Positions 34,114-43,552 of a DNA stretch of 64,000 bases are shown here, in pieces. Numbering within the stretch: the first letter of the stretch is position 1; every line of letters starts with the position of its first letter. A model generated the notes under the pieces. The model did not search any database. It was not told where the DNA came from and was given only the letters and a program-made list of their open reading frames with translations. Position numbers and translations under genes: made by a program. The stretch lies in NCBI GenBank assembly GCA_000940995.1, contig CP005974.1, forward strand, positions 3,348,001 through 3,412,000. The letters are read 5' to 3'. Source of the DNA: Photobacterium gaetbulicola Gung47. Lineage in GTDB: Bacteria; Pseudomonadota; Gammaproteobacteria; Enterobacterales; Vibrionaceae.

Positions 34114-35347
34114 GACGAGCTAGTCTCCGCTTGATGTTGCCCTGAACTACTAGGTTGTCAAATAGAGGTGCGAATAGGTTAGCAAATAGGATTGCTAGCA
34201 TCATACCTTCTGGGTACGCAGGGTTAACCACACGAACCATAACAGCCATTGCACCGATTAGTGCGCCGTACCACCACTTACCTTTGTTGGTAAATGCTGC
34301 AGACACTGGGTCGGTCGCCATAAACATCATACCGAATGCAAAACCACCTAGAACTAGGTGCCAGTGCCATGGCATGCTGAACATTGCGTTGGTGTCAGAA
34401 CCGATAATGTTGAATAGCGTCGCTGTCGCGATCATACCGATCAGCGTACCCGCGATGATGCGCCATGAAGCGATGCCCATAAACACGATCATTGCGCCAC
34501 CAAGGATGATAGCTAGGGTTGAAACTTCACCGATAGAACCCGGGATACGGCCGATGAACGCGTCCATCCAGCTGATAGTATCGCCAGTCACAGTGTTGAT
34601 CACTGCCGCCTGACCACCGTGTGCCCACTGGCTCAGTGCTGTTGCACCAGAGAAGCCATCTGCCGCAGTCCATACTAGATCACCAGAGATCTGAGCTGGG
34701 TATGCGAAGAACAGGAACGCACGGCCTGCCAATGCAGGGTTAAGGAAGTTACGACCAGTACCACCGAAGATTTCTTTAGCAACGACAACACCGAAGGTAA
34801 TACCCAGTGCAGCCTGCCATAGTGGTAGTGTTGGCGGTACGATCAGTGCGAAAAGGATCGAGGTTACGAAGAAGCCTTCGTTAACTTCGTGCTTACGCAC
34901 CATACAGAATAGGACTTCCCAGAAACCACCAACTGCAAATACAACAGCATAAATAGGTAGGAAGTAGGTCGCACCCAGTAGCATTTTGCTACCCCAGCCA
35001 GCGTCTGCTGACATAGTGCCGCCTAGCATTTCTGTTAGCCAGTAGTGCCAGTCGCCAGCAACGATAGTTGCCAGTTGCTCACCCACGTAAAGGTGGTTAA
35101 GCGCTGCGATAGCTTGGTGACCGGTGTTGTACATACCCCAGAACATTGCTGGGAAAACCGCAAACCACACCATGATCATGATGCGTTTTAGGTCAACGCT
35201 GTCACGAACGTGTGCGCTTGTACGGGTTACCTGACCCGGTGTGTACATCAAAGTTGCAAACGCTTCATAAAGCGCAAACCACTTCTCGTGCTTACCACCC
35301 GGCTCAAAATGGTGTTCAACCTGCTCGAGTAAATTCTTGAGGCTCAT
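34103..35347 (-). CDS. nqrB: Na+-NQR subunit B
   Basis: NqrB is the largest membrane subunit (414 residues, about ten helices), holding riboflavin and a covalent FMN and forming part of the sodium path and quinone site. The flavinylation motif is seen in DGFSGATALSQW. The segment EIFGGTGRNFLNPALAGRAFLFFAYP is highly conserved. It starts 3 bases after the end of nqrA. Confidence 0.98.
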   Translation of the reverse strand: MSLKNLLEQVEHHFEPGGKHEKWFALYEAFATLMYTPGQVTRTSAHVRDSVDLKRIMIMVWFAVFPAMFWGMYNTGHQAIAALNHLYVGEQLATIVAGDWHYWLTEMLGGTMSADAGWGSKMLLGATYFLPIYAVVFAVGGFWEVLFCMVRKHEVNEGFFVTSILFALIVPPTLPLWQAALGITFGVVVAKEIFGGTGRNFLNPALAGRAFLFFAYPAQISGDLVWTAADGFSGATALSQWAHGGQAAVINTVTGDTISWMDAFIGRIPGSIGEVSTLAIILGGAMIVFMGIASWRIIAGTLIGMIATATLFNIIGSDTNAMFSMPWHWHLVLGGFAFGMMFMATDPVSAAFTNKGKWWYGALIGAMAVMVRVVNPAYPEGMMLAILFANLFAPLFDNLVVQGNIKRRLARHVK

Positions 35348-35350
35348 GAA

Positions 35351-36691
35351 TTACCCTTCCTTCTCAATTGTGTCCAGGCACTGACGTAGCAAAGGACCAA
35401 ATTCATACTTACCTGGGCATACGAAGGTACATAGTGCTAGATCTTCTTCGTCCAGCTCTAGTGCACCTAGCTGCTGAGCACTGTCTACGTCACCTGCACA
35501 CAGGTCACGAAGAAGCAGAGTCGGCTCGATATCAAGCGGCATCACTTTTTCGTAGTTGCCGATTGGCACCATCGCACGCTCAGAACCGTTCGTCGACGTA
35601 GTCATGTTAAATAGCTGACCCGGGAAGAACTGGCTTAGGAAAGAGCGAGTAACAGAGAATTTGTTTTTACCTGGCGCGATCCAGCCCAAGAATTCTTTCT
35701 CACGGCCTTCGCGAAGGGCAGAAACTTGTAGGTGATAGCGACCTAGGTAGGCGTGAGGGCCTTCGGCGTGAACACCATTCAGTACAGAACCAGAAAGGAT
35801 ACGCAGTTCGCCCGGCATCATTTCAGCATCTGTGATCTGCTCGATAGACGCACCGATCTGGGTACGAACTAGACGAGGGTTGTTAACTACAGGACCAGCC
35901 AGAGAAACCACACGGTCAGTGAAGATCTCACCTGTCAGGAACAATTTACCGAATGCGATAACGTCCTGATAGTTGATGTGCCATGCCACGTTCTCGATGC
36001 TTGCGCCGAACAGGGTGTGGATGTGAGTACCAACCAGACCCGCAGGGTGCGGACCGTTGAATACATGCTCTTCCACATTGGCTTCACTGCAGCGAGGTAG
36101 ACTTGCACCAGACTTACAAACCAATACTTTACCGCTTGTTAGACGTGACAGTACTGTCAGGCCCGCAGTAAATGCATCGCTTTGCTCGTTGATAACAACT
36201 TCTGGGTTAGCCGCTAGAGGGTTAGTGTCGATAGCAGTTACAAAGATAGCCTGCGTTTCAGCATCGATCGCAGGGACCTTGCTGAAAGGACGCGTACGAA
36301 GCGCTGTCCACATACCAGACTCAACCAGCTGGTCTACCAGTACAGAACGCTCAAGCTGAGCAATCTGACCTGCGTCGTAGCTGTTATATGTAATCTGCTC
36401 GTCGCCTTCTACATCAATCACAACGGATTGTAGAACGCGCTTTGCACCACGATTGATTTCTGCAACCTTGCCGCTGGCTGGAGCAGTGAACTTAACGCCT
36501 GGGTTCTTCTTGTCTTCAAAAAGAACCTGACCTTTTTTCACTACATCCCCTACGCGGATATGCATTGTAGGACGCATACCAACATATTCTTCGCCAAGCA
36601 AGGCGACACGTGTGATGGCCTTGCCATCATTTATCGCCTGGGTAGGAGCCCCTGAAATAGGGATATCCAGACCCTTCTTTATTGTAATCAT
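35351..36691 (-). CDS. nqrA: Na+-NQR subunit A
   Basis: NqrA is the peripheral cytoplasmic subunit of the sodium-pumping NADH:quinone reductase. From the ATG at 36,691 (MITIKKGLDIPISG, the typical N-terminus) it has 446 residues. KAITRVALLGEEYVGMRPTMHIRVGD and FEDKKNPGVKFTAPASGKV type motifs are present. It opens the six-gene operon nqrABCDEF. Confidence 0.97.
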   Translation of the reverse strand: MITIKKGLDIPISGAPTQAINDGKAITRVALLGEEYVGMRPTMHIRVGDVVKKGQVLFEDKKNPGVKFTAPASGKVAEINRGAKRVLQSVVIDVEGDEQITYNSYDAGQIAQLERSVLVDQLVESGMWTALRTRPFSKVPAIDAETQAIFVTAIDTNPLAANPEVVINEQSDAFTAGLTVLSRLTSGKVLVCKSGASLPRCSEANVEEHVFNGPHPAGLVGTHIHTLFGASIENVAWHINYQDVIAFGKLFLTGEIFTDRVVSLAGPVVNNPRLVRTQIGASIEQITDAEMMPGELRILSGSVLNGVHAEGPHAYLGRYHLQVSALREGREKEFLGWIAPGKNKFSVTRSFLSQFFPGQLFNMTTSTNGSERAMVPIGNYEKVMPLDIEPTLLLRDLCAGDVDSAQQLGALELDEEDLALCTFVCPGKYEFGPLLRQCLDTIEKEG

Positions 36692-37310
36692 ACGCACTTG
36701 CACTACATTAACGGGAAAAAAACTTTTCTATTGCGCAATTTAGACACGACTTTCCTTCGTCCGAAGCCGGCTTGATCCGCAACCAGCAACGCAACATCCT
36801 ATTCACTTACCTATCACACTTTCGGCGACGAGTAATTTTGAGGCCGGAATTTTAGCATTATTTCGTTGGATTTTACCATGGCAAACAACGCTAATCGGGC
36901 TGAAAATCGGCTAACTCTTTAAACGCAATATCAATGTTGGGTAATTATTTTGAACTGACACACAAAAGTGACAATCCGGTGCAATTATCATTTTTTTCTC
37001 ATCGTCACCGAAATATTAATAAAAACCCAACATTTACCATACAGTCACAACAATGGGGCAAAATGCCCCATTATTATATGTTTCAAATATGTCGCCATGT
37101 TAATCAATGTTAACAACTGATGCGCCTAAGATCCCTTGGCAGTCTTACTTTTCCACCACAACATCAAGCAAAGCACCAAGGTTTATACCAAGCCAGAAGT
37201 GAGGCTCGGTCACGGGATACAATTTCAATCTACCTATAATAGGCCGTATCTCTGCAATAGTACGAAATTGAGTACGAAAATGATGCTGCAAATCTCAAAC
37301 TTCAGAATAA
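36692..37310. other. Non-coding region upstream of nqrA
   Basis: This gap of about 620 bases must hold the nqr promoter (minus strand). I could not single out convincing boxes. A perfect hairpin, AATGGGGCA/TGCCCCATT, lies at 37,052-37,072. A plus-strand frame of 67 codons at 37,136-37,339 runs through the bolA terminator and is not credible. Confidence 0.45.
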
Positions 37311-37337
37311 AAAAAACCGCAACGGTTGCGGTTTTTT
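37311..37337 (-). terminator. Terminator of bolA
   Basis: AAAACCGCAACGGTTGCGGTTTT is a near-perfect palindrome with T runs on both sides, 20 bases beyond the bolA stop. Confidence 0.88.
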
Positions 37338-37355
37338 AACTGGTTCAGCTGTCAG

Positions 37356-37670
37356 TCAGCCCAGTTTGCTGCCACCGCGGCAGGCCGGTGAAGCCGGCGC
37401 ACCTTGCTGCTGACTCTGCCACTCGGCTTCGGTGTAAGTATGGATGGCCAGCGCATGGATATCATTGGCCAACTCGTCTGCCAGTGCCGTGTTAACCGCT
37501 CGGTGGCGACCGATAAGGCGCATCCCCTCGAACTGCTCACTGACGACAACCACCTTAAAGTGACTTTCAGAGCCTTCCGGCACATTGTGCATGTAACTCT
37601 CATTGATCACGTCGAGGTGAAGGGGCGAGAACGCTTGCTGTAATTTATCTTCTATACGTTCCTGGATCAT
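37356..37670 (-). CDS. bolA: BolA-family protein
   Basis: BolA is a small regulator that works with monothiol glutaredoxins and affects morphology under stress. The 104-residue product has IEDKLQQAFSPLHLDVINES, the SHFKVVVVSEQFEGMRLIGRHR core with the conserved His, and ELANDIHALAIHTYTEAEW. It points away from rlmG. In E. coli bolA also lies near yajG and ampG, as it does here. Confidence 0.95.
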   Translation of the reverse strand: MIQERIEDKLQQAFSPLHLDVINESYMHNVPEGSESHFKVVVVSEQFEGMRLIGRHRAVNTALADELANDIHALAIHTYTEAEWQSQQQGAPASPACRGGSKLG

Positions 37671-37829
37671 GGTTTACCTTCTCCGACGGTAAAATCCCCC
37701 TGCCGCTGACAACTTAATCGGCAGTAGTGATAAATACCCTATAAAGACTGACATAAAATTTGTTTTAAGTAGGTGCTGGTTTTGCGAAAATACCAGCCAA
37801 TGAGTAAACATACCGTAAAGTAACCGTTA

Positions 37830-38960
37830 ATGAAACCAGAGCTAACCCTTCATGAGCGTACGCTGACCCTGCAGCGCTACCCCGCAAGGAACAATGAAAC
37901 CCTGCAAGCATGGGACGCTGCAGACGAGTACCTGATCAATCACGTCACAGAAGCGGGTATTCCCCTCGACCCAACCCGTCCCATTATTATCCTCAACGAT
38001 AGTTTCGGGGCACTGAGCTGCTGGTTTGCCGATGACGGGGAAGTCACAACGGTTACCGATTCTTTTATCGCCAAGCAAGGCTGTATGGCTAACCTCACCG
38101 AGAATCGGCTACCACCAGCCTCCATCATCGACTGCCTGGCAGAGCTGCCTGAAAATCCGCAGCTGGTATTGATGAAGCTGCCGAAAAACAATCGACTGCT
38201 GGTATGGCAACTGCAGCAACTTTGCCAGTTGCTGCCGGCTGATTGCCCAGTCATTGCGGCAGCCAAGGCCCGCGATATCCACTCTTCGACCCTGAAACTG
38301 TTCGAAAAGCATCTGGGTGAGACCAAAACCTCGCTGGCAGTGAAAAAAGCAAGACTGATTTTCTGCCAGGCCAACCCGGCTCTTGCCCAACCGTTGCCTG
38401 CCCCTCAGCAATGGGACGTACCCGAGCACAAGATGACCCTGTCCAACCATGCCAACGTATTTTCCAGCGATAGTCTGGATATTGGTGCCCGTTTGCTGCT
38501 CGAGCACATCCCGCGCGGTGGGCAGTATCAGGACATCATCGATCTGGGCTGCGGTAATGGGGTGATCGGTATCAAAGCCGCCCGCCTTAACCCACAGGCG
38601 AAGGTGATCTGTGTGGATGAGAGCTACATGGCCGCGGCGTCGGCCCAAATGAATGCCGAGCACAACCTTGACAATCCTGACCAGCTCACCGCCAAGGTCA
38701 ATAACTGCCTGGACGGCTTCCCGGCCCAGAGTGCCGATTTGGTGTTGTGTAACCCGCCATTCCACCAGCAGTCCGCGATCACTGACCATATTGCCTGGCA
38801 AATGTTTTGCGATGCCAAGCATGCCCTGCGCGCCAATGGCAAGCTGGTTGTGATAGGTAACCGCCACTTAGGTTATGGCGCAAAGCTAAAGCGTCTGTTT
38901 GGCAATGTCACTGTGATTGCCCAAAATAACAAATTTGTCGTTTATCAATCAGATAAGTAA
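37830..38960 (+). CDS. rlmG: 23S rRNA (guanine-1835-N2)-methyltransferase
   Basis: RlmG methylates G1835 of 23S rRNA using S-adenosylmethionine. The 376-residue product has the duplicated methyltransferase architecture of the RsmC/RlmG group. The N-terminal domain shows LTLQRYPA, ILNDSFGALSCWFA and KARDIHSSTLKLFEKHLG; the catalytic C-terminal domain shows HANVFSSDSLDIGARLLLEH, DLGCGNGVIG (cofactor loop) and CNPPFHQQ (N6/N2-methyltransferase motif). It ends NNKFVVYQSDK, like the E. coli protein. A GCTGGT/ACCAGC hairpin lies in its leader near 37,772-37,798. Confidence 0.95.
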   Translation: MKPELTLHERTLTLQRYPARNNETLQAWDAADEYLINHVTEAGIPLDPTRPIIILNDSFGALSCWFADDGEVTTVTDSFIAKQGCMANLTENRLPPASIIDCLAELPENPQLVLMKLPKNNRLLVWQLQQLCQLLPADCPVIAAAKARDIHSSTLKLFEKHLGETKTSLAVKKARLIFCQANPALAQPLPAPQQWDVPEHKMTLSNHANVFSSDSLDIGARLLLEHIPRGGQYQDIIDLGCGNGVIGIKAARLNPQAKVICVDESYMAAASAQMNAEHNLDNPDQLTAKVNNCLDGFPAQSADLVLCNPPFHQQSAITDHIAWQMFCDAKHALRANGKLVVIGNRHLGYGAKLKRLFGNVTVIAQNNKFVVYQSDK

Positions 38961-39023
38961 ATTACAATATCACTTTTTACGGGGGCTAGCGCTGCCCCCG
39001 CTTTACCCAAGGATAGAATAACT

Positions 39024-39593
39024 ATGAAGAAGCTTCTTGTTGCGGCCTCCATACTTGCCCTGACCGCCTGCTCTAGCCCGTCAGAGCCCCAGCTTACGAT
39101 CAACCCTGAGCCGGTGATCGCTTCACAGCCTCTGGTACAAGGCAAAAGTTTGAACCTCGATAGCCGTGATCTTCGCACCGCCCAATTCATTGCCGTGGTC
39201 GACAGCGGCCGTGAAAATGTCCAGCCGCTGCACAGCAACGAAAACCTGCGCCTGACACTGGAAGATGCCCTATCACGCCAGTTGACGGCGCAGGGATACA
39301 CCCTCTCAGAAGACAGTGCAGGCACGTTGCGCCTTGATATCCTGGAAGCCATGGTCAACGTCAAGCACAGTGTGATGAGCCATGAATTGAGCAGCAAGCT
39401 ACAGCTCCAGCTGGTCGTTGAGACCCCGCAAGGAAAGTTCGTCAAGCGCTATTCAGGCAAATCTTCCCGCAATGGTGCAATGAGTGCATCGGTAGGAGAC
39501 ATGGAGCAGGCAATGAACAATTTGATCACCGCCGTTCTCAAAGACATCTATGCTGATCCAGAGTTGAACGCTTATATGCAGGAGAACCTATAA
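39024..39593 (+). CDS. yajG: Lipoprotein YajG
   Basis: The 189-residue product starts with a lipoprotein signal (MKKLLVAASILALTAC, lipobox LTAC) and continues as the YajG family: SRDLRTAQFIAVVDSG, LRLTLEDALSRQLTAQGY and the late DMEQAMNNLITAVLKDI. It is probably an outer-membrane lipoprotein; its function is not established. It overlaps the next gene by one base and sits in the conserved bolA-yajG-ampG neighbourhood. Confidence 0.92.
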   Translation: MKKLLVAASILALTACSSPSEPQLTINPEPVIASQPLVQGKSLNLDSRDLRTAQFIAVVDSGRENVQPLHSNENLRLTLEDALSRQLTAQGYTLSEDSAGTLRLDILEAMVNVKHSVMSHELSSKLQLQLVVETPQGKFVKRYSGKSSRNGAMSASVGDMEQAMNNLITAVLKDIYADPELNAYMQENL

Positions 39594-40147
39594 TGCGTCG
39601 TTTGCTATCGACCCTACTGTTTTGCCTGGCTCTGCCGGTCAGTGCGGCCCCGCAAGTCTCGGTAACCACCAACTTGGGCGAGTTTGTCATCGAGCTTGAG
39701 CAGGAAAAAGCCCCGATTTCGAGTGAAAACTTCCTTCGTTACGTGGAAGATGGCAGCTACGAAGGCACCATTTTTCACCGGGTGATCCCGGGGTTTATGG
39801 CCCAAGGCGGTGGTTTTGATAAAGATCTCAAGCGCCGTTCGAGCTACGAGCCAATCAAAAATGAATCGACCAATGGGCTGAGCAATGCCAAGGCGACGGT
39901 CGCCATGGCTCGTACCCAGGCACCAGACTCGGCCACCCGTCAGTTTTACATCAACTACCAAAACAACACCTTCCTAGATGCCAAGGGCAGCCAGCCTGGC
40001 TATGCGGTATTCGGTATAGTTGTGAGCGGCTTCGCAGTTATTGAAAAAATGGCAGAAATTCCGACAACAACTATCCGCTCCATGGGTATGAAAGATGTTC
40101 CGGAGCAGCCTATAGTTATTGAAAGTGTCAAAATTATTAAAAATTAG
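39593..40147 (+). CDS. Periplasmic cyclophilin-type peptidyl-prolyl isomerase
   Basis: The product (184 residues) has a signal peptide (MRRLLSTLLFCLALPVSAA) and a cyclophilin domain with NFLRYVEDGSYEGTIFHRVIPGFMAQGGG, the hallmark FHR...Q.GG core, and SATRQFYINYQNN. It would speed proline isomerisation of proteins in the periplasm, as PpiA does in E. coli. The start overlaps the yajG stop (TAATG). Confidence 0.93.
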   Translation: MRRLLSTLLFCLALPVSAAPQVSVTTNLGEFVIELEQEKAPISSENFLRYVEDGSYEGTIFHRVIPGFMAQGGGFDKDLKRRSSYEPIKNESTNGLSNAKATVAMARTQAPDSATRQFYINYQNNTFLDAKGSQPGYAVFGIVVSGFAVIEKMAEIPTTTIRSMGMKDVPEQPIVIESVKIIKN

Positions 40148-40158
40148 ACACAGGTTAA

Positions 40159-40192
40159 TGTCACCTGATCATTAGCCTGTGATCAGGTGACA
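40159..40192 (+). promoter_or_regulatory. Perfect 12-bp inverted repeat covering a ribosome binding site
   Basis: TGTCACCTGATC (40,159-40,170) and GATCAGGTGACA (40,181-40,192) are exact complements around a ten-base loop. The right arm contains AGGTGA, the Shine-Dalgarno sequence of the gene starting at 40,196, so the folded RNA would hide it. It also follows the previous stop by 12 bases, so it could act as a weak terminator, though no T-run follows. Confidence 0.7.
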
Positions 40193-40195
40193 GCT

Positions 40196-40558
40196 ATGCT
40201 CAAACTTGTCTCTTCCAAACAAGGTGTCCCCGCATCATTGATCAGCCAGCACATTGCTGATCATGCCCCCGCTATCGCCCTCAGCGCCCTGGGCACCATC
40301 AGCGGCAGCATCAATTATGACGCGATGAAAACCACCGTCACCGAACACCTGCACGAATGGTGGAAACTCTCTGTCCCCTCTGGCTCGCCAGACGATCATT
40401 ACGAGTCGACCTACTGGTACTTAATCCACTTGCTGGAGTCCCTCGAGGAGCACGAGCTGCTGGGCAACAATTTCATGCAATACAAGGTCAGTTCGGCGGC
40501 GCATTATTTGCTGGGATTGGGTGAGCGTCAGGCCAAGATGCAGGGGATCCGCCCTTAA
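40196..40558 (+). CDS. Conserved-looking protein of unknown function
   Basis: The ATG at 40,196 (AGGTGA 5 bases upstream) gives 120 residues beginning MLKLVSSKQGVPASL; a GTG at 40,187 is an alternative. The product seems soluble and helical, with a His/Trp-rich middle (EHLHEWW, DDHYESTYWYLIHLLESLEEHELL). I do not recognise the family. It lies between the isomerase gene and ampG in the same direction, behind an unusual hairpin. Confidence 0.7.
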   Translation: MLKLVSSKQGVPASLISQHIADHAPAIALSALGTISGSINYDAMKTTVTEHLHEWWKLSVPSGSPDDHYESTYWYLIHLLESLEEHELLGNNFMQYKVSSAAHYLLGLGERQAKMQGIRP

Positions 40559-40744
40559 CCTGCGCCATGTAACCCTGGTCTTTCTTCCCTCTTTTCTTTC
40601 GCTTTGTTTCAGCAATACACAAGTTTCATACTTTGCCACCACCTTTTACTGTATTTTTACCAAATTACTCGGTAGCTTGCGGGTATACCCCTATTGCTTG
40701 GGGTTATACTACTGGCTGCTAAATCAGAAAGACCTGAGGGATCC

Positions 40745-42118
40745 ATGGAGCAATCGATTGAAAATGAAAAACTTGGCTGGCGAGTTTATCTAGAGAAAAA
40801 AGTCCTTATCATGCTGGCACTGGGCTTTTCTTCCGGCCTGCCGTTGCTGCTGGTATTTGGTACCTTGTCTTTCTGGCTGCGTGAAGCCGATGTCAGCCGC
40901 ACAGATATCGGTTTTTTTAGTTGGGTGGCCTTGGCCTACGGTTTCAAATGGATCTGGTCGCCCCTTATCGACCGCTTTCCTATTCCCGTTCTTTCCGGAC
41001 TACTCGGACGCCGGCGAGGCTGGATGGTGTTCTCACAGTTGCTGATCATTGCCTCTCTAGCCGGCATGGCCGTCAGCAATCCGCAGGGCGATTTAGTCCA
41101 GCTGGCGATCTTTGCCGTCATCGTCGCCTTTTCATCGGCTTCGCAGGATATCGTGATCGATGCCTACCGTATCGAGTTGGCCTCGGAGCGGTTGCAGGCG
41201 GCGCTGGCAGCGGCCTACATGACAGGCTATCGCCTGGCGATGATCATGGCCGGTGCCGGTGCGTTGGCCTTTGCCGCCTGGTTCGGCTCCAATACCGGGT
41301 ATGATCCTGAAGGCTGGAAATACGCCTACTTCATCATGGCCAGCCTGATGGGCGTTGGCCTCGTGACTGCGCTGTGTATCCACGAGCCGACTATTGATAG
41401 CTCCGCCATAGACAATGTCGAACAAGAATTCCGCCAGGAACTGATTGCCAAAGGGACTTCCCCTCGCACGGCAAGGCTTATGGCCTGGTTCTATACTGCC
41501 GCCATCATGCCATTCAAAGATTTCTTTGATCGGTATGGCAAACAGGCCTTGCTCATTCTGGCCCTGATCGGCTGTTACCGGATCTCCGATGTGGTAATGG
41601 GAGTCATGGCCAACGCCTTCTATGTCGACATGGGCTTTACCAAAACCGAAGTCGCTTCGGTATCCAAGGTCTATGGTGTGATCATGACCCTGCTCGGCGC
41701 TGGCCTCGGCGGGATCCTGGTCAGCAAATACTCGACCATGCGTATCCTTGCCCTCGGTGCTGTGCTCGCTGCCGTTACCAACTTGGCTTTCATGGTCTTT
41801 AGCTATATCGGCAACAGCCTGCCGATGCTGACCCTGGTGATCTCACTCGATAACCTTAGCGCCGGTATCGCCACTGCGGCTTTCATTACCTTCATGTCGA
41901 GCCTGACCAACGTGGCTTTTTCGGCGACACAATACGCCTTGTTCAGTTCTATCATGCTGCTGTTCCCGAAATTTATCGCAGGCTTCTCAGGCTTATATGT
42001 CGATATGTTTGGCTACAATATCTTTTTCCTCACCACGGCCCTGATTGGCCTACCGGTACTAGGCTTGATTTATATCGTCAATAGGCACACTGGAAGCTTG
42101 GCCGCAGAGAGTCACTAG
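40745..42118 (+). CDS. ampG: Muropeptide permease AmpG
   Basis: AmpG imports anhydro-muropeptides from the periplasm for cell-wall recycling, which in many bacteria controls beta-lactamase induction. The ATG at 40,745 follows GAGGGAT and gives 457 residues with about 12-14 membrane segments. Typical motifs are LGFSSGLPLLLVFGTLSFWLRE, ALAYGFKWIWSPLIDR, SSASQDIVIDAYR and FSATQYALFSSIMLLFPKF. A terminator follows. Confidence 0.95.
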   Translation: MEQSIENEKLGWRVYLEKKVLIMLALGFSSGLPLLLVFGTLSFWLREADVSRTDIGFFSWVALAYGFKWIWSPLIDRFPIPVLSGLLGRRRGWMVFSQLLIIASLAGMAVSNPQGDLVQLAIFAVIVAFSSASQDIVIDAYRIELASERLQAALAAAYMTGYRLAMIMAGAGALAFAAWFGSNTGYDPEGWKYAYFIMASLMGVGLVTALCIHEPTIDSSAIDNVEQEFRQELIAKGTSPRTARLMAWFYTAAIMPFKDFFDRYGKQALLILALIGCYRISDVVMGVMANAFYVDMGFTKTEVASVSKVYGVIMTLLGAGLGGILVSKYSTMRILALGAVLAAVTNLAFMVFSYIGNSLPMLTLVISLDNLSAGIATAAFITFMSSLTNVAFSATQYALFSSIMLLFPKFIAGFSGLYVDMFGYNIFFLTTALIGLPVLGLIYIVNRHTGSLAAESH

Positions 42119-42140
42119 CTACATTTCCCCAGCAAATAGC

Positions 42141-42182
42141 AAAAAAGGAAGTATTCTGTTGAGCAGGAATACTTCCTTTTTT
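42141..42182 (+). terminator. Terminator of ampG
   Basis: AAAAAGGAAGTATTC and GAATACTTCCTTTTT form a 15-bp stem followed by T residues. Confidence 0.92.
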
Positions 42183-42308
42183 ATTTGCCATTGTTTTTAT
42201 CGCTAATTGGGCTCGCAAAAGTGCGCTTAGAGCCCCCTCTTCACACTTAGTTCAGAAAAATTACCATGAAATGCATAAAAAACACGCTAAAGATCACTTT
42301 TACCTGAT

Positions 42309-42364
42309 TTTGTAATCGATTACAAACGATCAAGATCACATTTAGCAAAGGATTGCGCAATCGT
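42309..42364 (+). promoter_or_regulatory. CRP-like site and palindromes upstream of ompK
   Basis: Three dyads lie 100-155 bases before the first ompK: TTGTAATCGATTACAA (42,309-42,324, perfect), a CRP-like site ending GATCACATTT (about 42,322-42,343, matching 17 of 22 consensus bases) and GATTGCGCAATC (about 42,353-42,364, perfect). This suggests catabolite control by CRP together with another repressor. For a nucleoside-type porin CytR would be a natural partner, but that is inference. Confidence 0.55.
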
Positions 42365-42462
42365 TACATTCACAAAGGTGACATAAAGCAATAAACTCTC
42401 CGCCAACAGAACACGGACAATCAAAAGTCCGGTCTTAAAACACAATTAGCGAGAGTTCACCC

Positions 42463-43245
42463 ATGCGTAAATCACTAGTAGCACTAAGCGTTCTAGCTGC
42501 CTCAGCTGCAACAGCAGTAAATGCGGCAGATTACTCTGACGACATCCACAAAAACGACTACAGCTGGTCTCAGTTCAACCTGATGATGGCTGTTGACGAA
42601 CTTCCAGGCGAGTCAACTCACGACTACCTAGAAATGGAATTCGGCGGCCGTTCAGGTATCTTCGACCTATACGGTTACGTTGATGTATTCAACCTAACTA
42701 GTGATCCAGGTAGCGACAAAGCTAACGCAGAAAAAATCTTCATGAAGTTTGCGCCGCGTATGTCTCTTGACGCGGTAACAGGCAAAGATCTGTCTTTCGG
42801 TCCTGTACAGGAGCTATACCTAGCGACTGTTATGGAGTGGGGCGGCATGTCTGGTGTTAACTCTCAGAAAATCGGTCTGGGTTCTGACGTCATGGTGCCA
42901 TGGTTGGGCAAAGTTGGCCTTAACTTCTACGGTACTTACGACTCAAACCACAAGGACTGGAACGGCTTCCAGGTATCTACTAACTGGTTCAAGCCATTCT
43001 ACTTCTTCGAGAACGGCTCATTCATCTCTTACCAAGGTTACATCGATTACCAGTTCGGTATGGAAGATGAATACGCATCAGCAAGCAACGGCGGTGCGAT
43101 GTTCAATGGCCTGTACTGGCACTCTGACCGCTACGCAGTGGGCTACGGCCTGAAAGCGTATAAAGACGTATACGGTATCAAAGACACAAGCGCCTTTAAA
43201 TCAAGCGGCGTTGGCCACTACTTCAGCGTAACTTACAAGTTCTAA
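42463..43245 (+). CDS. ompK: Outer membrane porin OmpK (Tsx-related)
   Basis: OmpK is the Vibrio relative of the nucleoside channel Tsx and is known as a phage KVP40 receptor. The 260-residue product has a signal peptide (MRKSLVALSVLAASAATAVNA) and the family features DYSDDIHKNDYSWSQFNLMM, EMEFGGRSGIFDLYGYVDVF, KDLSFGPVQELY, STNWFKPFYFFENG and a C-terminal VTYKF (outer-membrane protein signature). A terminator and a second ompK-like gene follow. Confidence 0.93.
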   Translation: MRKSLVALSVLAASAATAVNAADYSDDIHKNDYSWSQFNLMMAVDELPGESTHDYLEMEFGGRSGIFDLYGYVDVFNLTSDPGSDKANAEKIFMKFAPRMSLDAVTGKDLSFGPVQELYLATVMEWGGMSGVNSQKIGLGSDVMVPWLGKVGLNFYGTYDSNHKDWNGFQVSTNWFKPFYFFENGSFISYQGYIDYQFGMEDEYASASNGGAMFNGLYWHSDRYAVGYGLKAYKDVYGIKDTSAFKSSGVGHYFSVTYKF

Positions 43246-43267
43246 GTTGCTGCTCACGTAGTTGACG

Positions 43268-43293
43268 AAAAAGCACCTTCGGGTGCTTTTTTT
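43268..43293 (+). terminator. Terminator of the first ompK
   Basis: AAAAGCACC and GGTGCTTTT pair around TTCG, a very stable tetraloop, followed by T residues. Confidence 0.93.
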
Positions 43294-43552
43294 GTTTTGG
43301 CTGGCTCCTGCTACTCCCTGGTCTCTCAAATCTAAGATAGAAATTACTTTCGAGACACCCTGTCTTTGTTGTTCATTTCTGGCACATTTTTCCAGCTTTA
43401 AGAATTTCACACGCAAGATCCTTGCCGCAGTTGCAAGACAGCGCCCCGTCGCCGACCACTTCCGCTAGCCTTTAATTAGCACTGGACTACGCCAGACTAC
43501 ATGGCCCACCAGCGCTCAACAGGCAATGGCAAATGGCTAGCGAGACACTATC

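Noticed and set aside
37136..37339. Plus-strand frame of 67 codons upstream of nqrA
   Set aside because: It reads through the bolA terminator and has no start signal.
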